NCBI GenBank assembly: GCA_947460795.1
Contig: CANHJA010000021.1
Span: forward strand, 1 to 16,517
DNA length: 16,517 nucleotides
Reading direction: 5' to 3'
Source: Bacteroidota bacterium
Lineage (GTDB): Bacteria > Bacteroidota > Bacteroidia > Chitinophagales > Chitinophagaceae
Part shown: one piece after another, positions 12,142 through 16,517 of the stretch
Layout of the letters: every line of letters begins with the position of its first letter
Position numbering within the stretch: the first letter of the stretch is position 1
Position numbers and translations under genes: made by a program
The notes under the pieces: generated by a model
What the model saw: only the letters and a program-made list of their open reading frames with translations
What the model was told of the DNA's origin: nothing
The model's database searches: none

Positions 12142-13758
12142 TTACTTTAATACTTCCTCAATCGTTTTTCCTATGCAAGCATTTGGCATTTGTATATGCA
12201 ATAAGGTAGCCAAGGTCGCTGCTATATCTGTCATATAAACCTGTTGCATTGTTTTCCCTTTTTGAATGCCTGCGCCAAACCAAATTAACGGAATGTGCGT
12301 ATCATAAGGATTCCAAGTGCCGTGGGTAGTTCCTGTTTTTGCATACGCATCTAACCATGCCGGATTTAACAACAATAAAATATCACCGCTTCTTTTAGCT
12401 ACAAAACCATTGATTGCCATTTCTTTTATGATTGAAGGCAACATGGCTTTATCAATATTATTCATGTCAACAGCAAATTGAATTTCTTCTTTTTGTTTAC
12501 AAAAATTTAAAATTTCTGCTATTATTTCTTCTTTTTTGTAAGTAGCATTTTTCAATAAACTGTCATTAAGCCAAATGAAGTTCTCTCCTATTTCATTCAC
12601 CATTTTAGGATGTTGAAATTTAGTCAGTAAGAATTTATTCAATGTATCCTTTAAAACCTTTCCAAAAAAATAACCTGCAGGAATTTTATTATCCATTAAA
12701 AACTGAGGGTTGTGTGCTACGGCATGATCAGCAGTTAAAAACAAGGTATAATTTCCTTCTCCTACTTGAGCATCTAAATATGACAATAACTTTTCAATTT
12801 CTTGATCCATTCGTAAATAGGTGTCTTCAATTTCAATCGAATTGGGTCCAAACTGATGTCCCACATAATCGGTAGAGGAATAGCTAATTGCCAAAAAATC
12901 GGTTTCATCCCCTTGGCCTAATTTTTCATTTTTTAATACTTCTTTAGCAAAGAGAGTTAATATTTCATTTCCAAAAGGCGTTTTTTTAATATCGCTTAAT
13001 TTTAAATTAGACGTATTGTGAGGGAATGTGGGTGCATATTCTCCCGCGAATTTTCCTTCATATTTATTGTCATCTGATGTACTTTCTATATAATTATTAA
13101 TCGGCAAAAGAGGATTCCAGTTTTGATTCATTAATTTACTAGCATAATTGATTGTATTAAAATCACTCACCCAAGATGGCAACGATTTCATGTAAAAATC
13201 ACTGGTCATAAACACGCCATTGCTGTCATCCATCCAATAGGAAGCATTGGCAGTGTGTCCTCCAGGCAAAATAGAAGCTCTGTCTTTTACAGAAATGGCT
13301 ATTACTTTGGATTTAAAATTAGAAGCTAAACGGAGTTCATCTGTTATGGTTGTTGCCCAAAGATTTTTAGGGCTCATTTTCCCTGACTTAAGCGTGCCAC
13401 CAACATTTTTAGCATCATTGTCTTGTGTGCAATAAACCGATTTTCCTGTATTTCTATCAAACCAATCATTGCTGGCAATACCATGCAAAGATGGGACACT
13501 TCCAGTATAAATACAGGTATGGCCTGGGCCAGTATAAGATGGTAAATAATTAATAAACGCATTTACACATTCATTTCCATTTTTTAATAATCGATTAAAG
13601 CCCTTTTGCGAGAACTTTTTATTGAATCGAATTAAGTAATCTGGGCGCATTTGATCCAATACAACCCCTACTACTAATTTCGGTTTTACATTGTGTTTAG
13701 CTTTTTGAGCCGATAAATGGATCGACAGCAATGAGAATAAAATGAATAGATAACGCAT
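12142..13758 (-). CDS. PafA-type alkaline phosphatase, periplasmic
   Basis: Alkaline phosphatase superfamily enzymes of the PafA type hydrolyse phosphate monoesters with a threonine nucleophile and two zinc ions. The signal peptide (1-18, ending LSAQ) directs it to the periplasm. Residues match the PafA set: metal ligand D35 in VVLDQMRPD, nucleophile T76 in YLPSYTGPGH, N97 in IASNDWF, and K158/R160 in SVKDRASILPGGH. Further metal ligands are in SSTDYVGHQFGP, LTADHAVAH and TTHGTWNP. The spacing T-N (21) and K-R (2) equals that of the characterised Elizabethkingia enzyme as I remember it. The frame is open to 13800, but I chose ATG 13758 because it gives a clean signal peptide and the -7 element lies at 13777-13784, inside the longer version. 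The product is 538 aa and complete. Its role is likely phosphate scavenging. Confidence 0.92.
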   Translation of the reverse strand: MRYLFILFSLLSIHLSAQKAKHNVKPKLVVGVVLDQMRPDYLIRFNKKFSQKGFNRLLKNGNECVNAFINYLPSYTGPGHTCIYTGSVPSLHGIASNDWFDRNTGKSVYCTQDNDAKNVGGTLKSGKMSPKNLWATTITDELRLASNFKSKVIAISVKDRASILPGGHTANASYWMDDSNGVFMTSDFYMKSLPSWVSDFNTINYASKLMNQNWNPLLPINNYIESTSDDNKYEGKFAGEYAPTFPHNTSNLKLSDIKKTPFGNEILTLFAKEVLKNEKLGQGDETDFLAISYSSTDYVGHQFGPNSIEIEDTYLRMDQEIEKLLSYLDAQVGEGNYTLFLTADHAVAHNPQFLMDNKIPAGYFFGKVLKDTLNKFLLTKFQHPKMVNEIGENFIWLNDSLLKNATYKKEEIIAEILNFCKQKEEIQFAVDMNNIDKAMLPSIIKEMAINGFVAKRSGDILLLLNPAWLDAYAKTGTTHGTWNPYDTHIPLIWFGAGIQKGKTMQQVYMTDIAATLATLLHIQMPNACIGKTIEEVLK

Positions 13759-13776
13759 AAATTTATAATTGATTTG

Positions 13777-13784
13777 CAAAAATG
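13777..13784 (-). promoter_or_regulatory. Weak -7 element of the PafA-type gene
   Basis: The minus strand reads CATTTTTG, one mismatch (C for T) to TAnnTTTG, 18 nt before the ATG at 13758. It supports the shorter start. No Pho-box-like repeat was recognised. Confidence 0.4.
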
Positions 13785-13819
13785 ATGTAGAAAGCATCAA
13801 AAAACCATTTTATTTTAAT

Positions 13820-13827
13820 TAATTTTG
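13820..13827 (+). promoter_or_regulatory. -7 element TAATTTTG of the oxoamine synthase gene
   Basis: TAATTTTG followed by CA is an exact TAnnTTTG match and lies 29 nt before the ATG at 13857. It is divergent from the phosphatase promoter. No -33 TTG at the usual spacing was seen. Confidence 0.5.
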
Positions 13828-13856
13828 CACATTATAAAATTTAATTAAAACATAAC

Positions 13857-15101
13857 ATGGCAGATTTATTTGAAAAGTTCGCAAAAAACAGGGGTTCACT
13901 GGGTCAATATCAAGATAAAGCACATGGCTATTTTTCGTTTCCGAAATTAGAAGGCCAAATTGCTAATAAAATGATTTTTCAAGGCAAAGAACGTGTCATT
14001 TGGAGTTTAAATAATTATTTGGGTTTAGCAAACCATCCAGAAGTTAGAAAAGCAGATGCGGATGCAACCGCAAACTTTGGATTAGCTTACCCAATGGGTG
14101 CTCGTTTAATGAGTGGTAACAGTACATACCACGAACAATTAGAAAATGAATTGGCTGCATTTGTTTCAAAACCAGATGCATTTTTATTAAATTATGGATA
14201 TCAAGGTTGTGCGTCTATCGTAGATGCATTGTGTGGAAGAAGAGATGTAATTGTATACGATGCAGAAAGTCATGCATGTATTATAGATGGTTTGAGAATG
14301 ACAACTGCCCATCGTTATGTGTTTAAACACAATGACATGGAAGATTTCGAAAAACAAATGGTTCGTGCCACTAAAATGATTGCCGAAACTGGTGGTGGAA
14401 TTTTAGTAATCACAGAAGGTGTTTTCGGAATGGCAGGAGATCAAGGAAAATTAAAAGAAATTTGTGACTTAAAATCTAAATTTGATTTTAGATTGATGGT
14501 TGATGATGCTCATGGATTTGGAACAATGGGTGAAACGGGTGCTGGTGTTGGTGAGCTTCAAGGTTGCCAAGATGGTATCGATATCTATTTCTCAACATTT
14601 GCAAAAAGCATGGCTAGCATTGGTGCATTTGTTGCCGGTAGCAAAGATATTATCAACTATTTCAGATATAATTTACGTTCTCAAATTTATGCTAAAACGT
14701 TGCCTATGCCAATTGTTATTGGAAATTTAAAACGTTTAGAATTATTGAGAAGCCAACCACAATTAAAAGCTAAATTGTGGGAAAATGCATTGTCTCTTCA
14801 AAGCAAATTAAAAGAAGCAGGTTTTGATATTGGGAATACAAATTCTCCTGTAACTCCTGTATACATGCATGGTGGTGTGATGGAAGCGGCTAACTTAACC
14901 GTTGACATGCGTGAAAACTACAATATATTTTGTTCAATTGTAGTTTACCCTGTAATTCCTAAAGGACATATTATTTTACGTTTAATTCCTTCAGCAGTTC
15001 ATACAGAAGAAGATATTGTTGAAACAATTGAAGCTTTTAAAGCAGTTAAACATAAGTTGGATAACAAATTATATCCAAATGAAATTCCAAATATGAGCTA
15101 A
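13857..15101 (+). CDS. Alpha-oxoamine synthase, serine palmitoyltransferase-like
   Basis: This PLP enzyme of the alpha-oxoamine synthase family condenses an amino acid with an acyl-CoA (or acyl-ACP). In Bacteroidota, close relatives make 3-ketosphinganine from serine (serine palmitoyltransferase) or the sulfonolipid base from cysteate. Visible features: SLNNYLGLANHPEV (50-63), GARLMSGNSTYHEQLE (81-96), the cofactor-stacking histidine H139 in DAESHACI, TEGVFGMAGDQG (186-197), the PLP aspartate and histidine in VDDAHGFG (D217, H219), and the Schiff-base lysine K250 in FSTFAKSMASIG. The 414-aa length, with an N-terminal extension before the usual 2-amino-3-ketobutyrate ligase start, fits the Bacteroidota SPT-like group. 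The substrate cannot be read from sequence; glycine C-acetyltransferase and 8-amino-7-oxononanoate synthase are less likely. A TTG-started gene follows after 9 nt. Confidence 0.88.
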   Translation: MADLFEKFAKNRGSLGQYQDKAHGYFSFPKLEGQIANKMIFQGKERVIWSLNNYLGLANHPEVRKADADATANFGLAYPMGARLMSGNSTYHEQLENELAAFVSKPDAFLLNYGYQGCASIVDALCGRRDVIVYDAESHACIIDGLRMTTAHRYVFKHNDMEDFEKQMVRATKMIAETGGGILVITEGVFGMAGDQGKLKEICDLKSKFDFRLMVDDAHGFGTMGETGAGVGELQGCQDGIDIYFSTFAKSMASIGAFVAGSKDIINYFRYNLRSQIYAKTLPMPIVIGNLKRLELLRSQPQLKAKLWENALSLQSKLKEAGFDIGNTNSPVTPVYMHGGVMEAANLTVDMRENYNIFCSIVVYPVIPKGHIILRLIPSAVHTEEDIVETIEAFKAVKHKLDNKLYPNEIPNMS

Positions 15102-15110
15102 TTTTTTCTG

Positions 15111-15503
15111 TTGAAAATATACGTTTCATCTATATTATTTTATTTACTATTGGTACAGATTTTTTCTTTGCCAATAGTAAATTTTTTTTGGAGTCAAAAT
15201 CAACCATTTATTAGTCAAAACCTTTGTGAAAATATTGACAAACCATTGATGAATTGTAAAGGGAAATGTCAGTTAAACATACAATACAAAAAAATAGTTG
15301 CTGAAAATTCTTCTGATAAAAATCAACTACCTTCAATAAAAATAGCAGGAATTGAACAGTTTCTATTTATAGAACTTAAACAACATTTTTCGCAACCTAC
15401 AACTGTTACATTAAAAGAAAAACGATTTAGGTTTTATACCAATCTTTATCATTTTAATTTCCAAAATACAGAAATTAAACCACCCAACAATATAATTTGC
15501 TAA
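15111..15503 (+). CDS. Small membrane protein with CX9CX3C motif
   Basis: The 130-aa protein starts with TTG at 15111, 9 nt after the stop of the preceding gene, which is also the in-frame upstream stop. The next ATG (M47) would lose the membrane segment. Residues 4-27 form one hydrophobic helix. Then comes QNQPFISQNLCENIDKP and MNCKGKCQL, with cysteines C39, C49 and C53; a last cysteine is C130. I recognise this as a small Bacteroidota family with the pattern 'fi...lCeN.dkP...C.GkC.L', commonly found before outer-membrane or metal-transport genes. The three cysteines suggest metal binding or redox chemistry outside the cytoplasm, but that is inference. It probably forms an operon with the CDICGC protein 89 nt downstream and may be translationally coupled to the oxoamine synthase gene upstream. 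Confidence 0.78.
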   Translation: MKIYVSSILFYLLLVQIFSLPIVNFFWSQNQPFISQNLCENIDKPLMNCKGKCQLNIQYKKIVAENSSDKNQLPSIKIAGIEQFLFIELKQHFSQPTTVTLKEKRFRFYTNLYHFNFQNTEIKPPNNIIC

Positions 15504-15514
15504 TTGAATTAACT

Positions 15515-15527
15515 CCTATAAAATAGG
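15515..15527. other. Short stem-loop between the two Cys-motif genes
   Basis: CCTAT (15515-15519) pairs with ATAGG (15523-15527) around AAA, and CGTTTTAT follows. The stem is only 5 bp, too weak to call a terminator. It might cause partial attenuation between the two genes. Confidence 0.25.
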
Positions 15528-15592
15528 CGTTTTATACATTACTAATATGCATTCATTCATATTGGTATTCTTCAACTAATAAATTATTTTTT

Positions 15593-16489
15593 ATGAAATA
15601 CATTTTTGCTATTCTATTCGGAATAGCATCTTTAAATGCATCTGCATGTGATATTTGTGGATGCTCATCAGGAACAAATACCTTGGGTTTATTGCCAAGT
15701 ATGAACAAGCATTTTATTGGCTTTCGATTTCAACAAAACAACTACTACTCTACTCAACATGAAACTGGCGGTTCCGTTTACTCTGCAAGCAACGAATATT
15801 TTAAAACATTGGATATTTGGGGTCGATATAGCATTGGCAAACGGTTTCAATTGATGGGTTTTGTTCCGTATAAATTGAATAAAAGAGTAAACAATTCATC
15901 TACACTAAAATTAAATGGTATTGGCGATGCTAGTATTTTATTGAATTATCAATTCATCAAATTAGATAACAATAAAAAATGGAAGCAAAGTTTACTTGCT
16001 GGAATTGGAGTTAAACTGCCAACAGGAAAATTTGATGCTATTCAGAATAATCAATTTATCAATGAAAATATTCAAATAGGAACAGGGTCTGTTGATATTC
16101 CATTCAATGTAAATTATTCGATTAGAAAAGAAAAATTGGGTATAAATGCTGAAGCGAATTACAAAGCAAATTCGACAAACAAACAGCATTTTAAATTTGG
16201 CAATAAATTTAGTTCGGCATTTCGATTATTTTATCAAACAAAATATAAAGAATTTGCTTTAATTCCTCAAATAGCGATGAATTATGAACACAACAATTCA
16301 AACAGCAGGGAAAAAATTGCAGAAGAATTTACCTATGGATTTGGTATTCAAAACCAATATGGCATTGATATTTACTACAAAAAAATTGGACTCAATATTC
16401 AATATTCATTACCATTAATAAACAAATATGGCGAAGGGCATATTGAAAACAAAGGGCGCTTTTCTACGCACCTTATTTATTTATTTTAA
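15593..16489 (+). CDS. Outer-membrane-like protein with N-terminal CDICGC motif
   Basis: A signal peptide (1-18, ending NASA) precedes the mature start CDICGCSSGTNTLGLLP, so cysteines C19, C22 and C24 form a CxxCxC cluster at the very N terminus. The rest (about 30-298) has alternating hydrophobic strands rich in aromatic residues and ends in an aromatic-rich strand (GRFSTHLIYLF), as expected of an outer-membrane beta barrel. Examples are FIGFRFQQNNYYS, LDIWGRYSIGKRFQLMGFVPY, and LLAGIGVKLPTGKFD, which resembles transporter-type barrels (the MetA-pathway/phenol-degradation-like OMP group). The lipobox is not classical (A at -3), so lipidation of C19 is uncertain. I know this type as the Bacteroidota 'ACDICGC' proteins of unproved function. 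The neighbour with CX9CX3C suggests a joint metal-related role. The product is 298 aa and complete. Confidence 0.82.
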   Translation: MKYIFAILFGIASLNASACDICGCSSGTNTLGLLPSMNKHFIGFRFQQNNYYSTQHETGGSVYSASNEYFKTLDIWGRYSIGKRFQLMGFVPYKLNKRVNNSSTLKLNGIGDASILLNYQFIKLDNNKKWKQSLLAGIGVKLPTGKFDAIQNNQFINENIQIGTGSVDIPFNVNYSIRKEKLGINAEANYKANSTNKQHFKFGNKFSSAFRLFYQTKYKEFALIPQIAMNYEHNNSNSREKIAEEFTYGFGIQNQYGIDIYYKKIGLNIQYSLPLINKYGEGHIENKGRFSTHLIYLF

Positions 16490-16511
16490 AACAAATTAAA
16501 AACACAAATAC

Positions 16512-16517
16512 ATGAAA
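16512..16517 (+). CDS. Start of a further gene, cut by the window edge
   Basis: ATGAAA begins 22 nt after the stop of the CDICGC gene, on the same strand, after an A-rich leader like those of other starts here. Only two codons (Met-Lys) are visible. Its position suggests a third gene of the same operon, but the product cannot be told. Confidence 0.45.

Noticed and set aside
13759..13800. Longer start for the PafA-type phosphatase
   Set aside because: The extension precedes a clean signal peptide and spans the predicted promoter at 13777-13784.

Overview
The window is AT-rich DNA from a member of the phylum Bacteroidota. The main evidence is the promoter grammar: many genes are preceded by the Bacteroidota -7 element TAnnTTTG, and Shine-Dalgarno sequences are rare. 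Other signs are 'SYAQ'-type signal peptides, lipoprotein-rich content, a separately encoded C-terminal transketolase half, a PafA-type phosphatase, an alpha-oxoamine synthase of the serine palmitoyltransferase kind, and the 'CENxDKP...CxGKC' and 'CDICGC' protein families. I cannot resolve the order from sequence alone. No rRNA, tRNA, transposase or CRISPR array was seen.

Layout. Positions 1-550 hold no gene but contain a striking 13-unit, 21-bp tandem array and a perfect 24-bp palindrome just before a 126-aa gene of unknown function (551-931). Positions 1007-3430 form an accessory, repeat-rich zone: a secreted unknown protein (minus strand), a small lipoprotein (2331-2846), and on both sides of that lipoprotein the same two-part repeat (an AATTACGAATT-type AT-rich block followed by a CGCAGAGTC hairpin with a T-tract). 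Just before grpE lies a 70-bp dyad element with 11-bp inverted ends, enclosing a sequence with the geometry of a degenerate CIRCE heat-shock operator.

Positions 3434-5221 are grpE-dnaJ, closed by a perfect 40-bp palindromic terminator shared with the convergent L,D-transpeptidase gene (5295-6296). Then come the transketolase C-terminal half (minus), ispD (plus, isoprenoid MEP pathway), a lipoprotein (minus), argS (plus), a membrane-anchored class-A-beta-lactamase-fold serine hydrolase (plus), a PafA-type alkaline phosphatase (minus) and an alpha-oxoamine synthase likely involved in sphingolipid or sulfonolipid synthesis (plus). The right end has a TTG-started small membrane protein with a CX9CX3C motif, an outer-membrane-like protein with CxxCxC at its mature N terminus, and the first codons of a further gene. 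These look like one metal-related operon.

Functionally this is mostly a mosaic of housekeeping genes in alternating orientation, with tight convergent junctions (8-bp overlap at 8134-8141; 3-bp gap at 12139-12141) and very short promoter-to-start distances. Several starts were re-set from promoter position or codon identity: the lipoprotein starts at 9174, the phosphatase at 13758 and transketolase-C at 7349. I did not find a clear new multi-gene system. The most unusual parts are the 21-bp array with the palindrome and 126-aa gene, the repeat-bracketed lipoprotein locus, and the dyad element before grpE.
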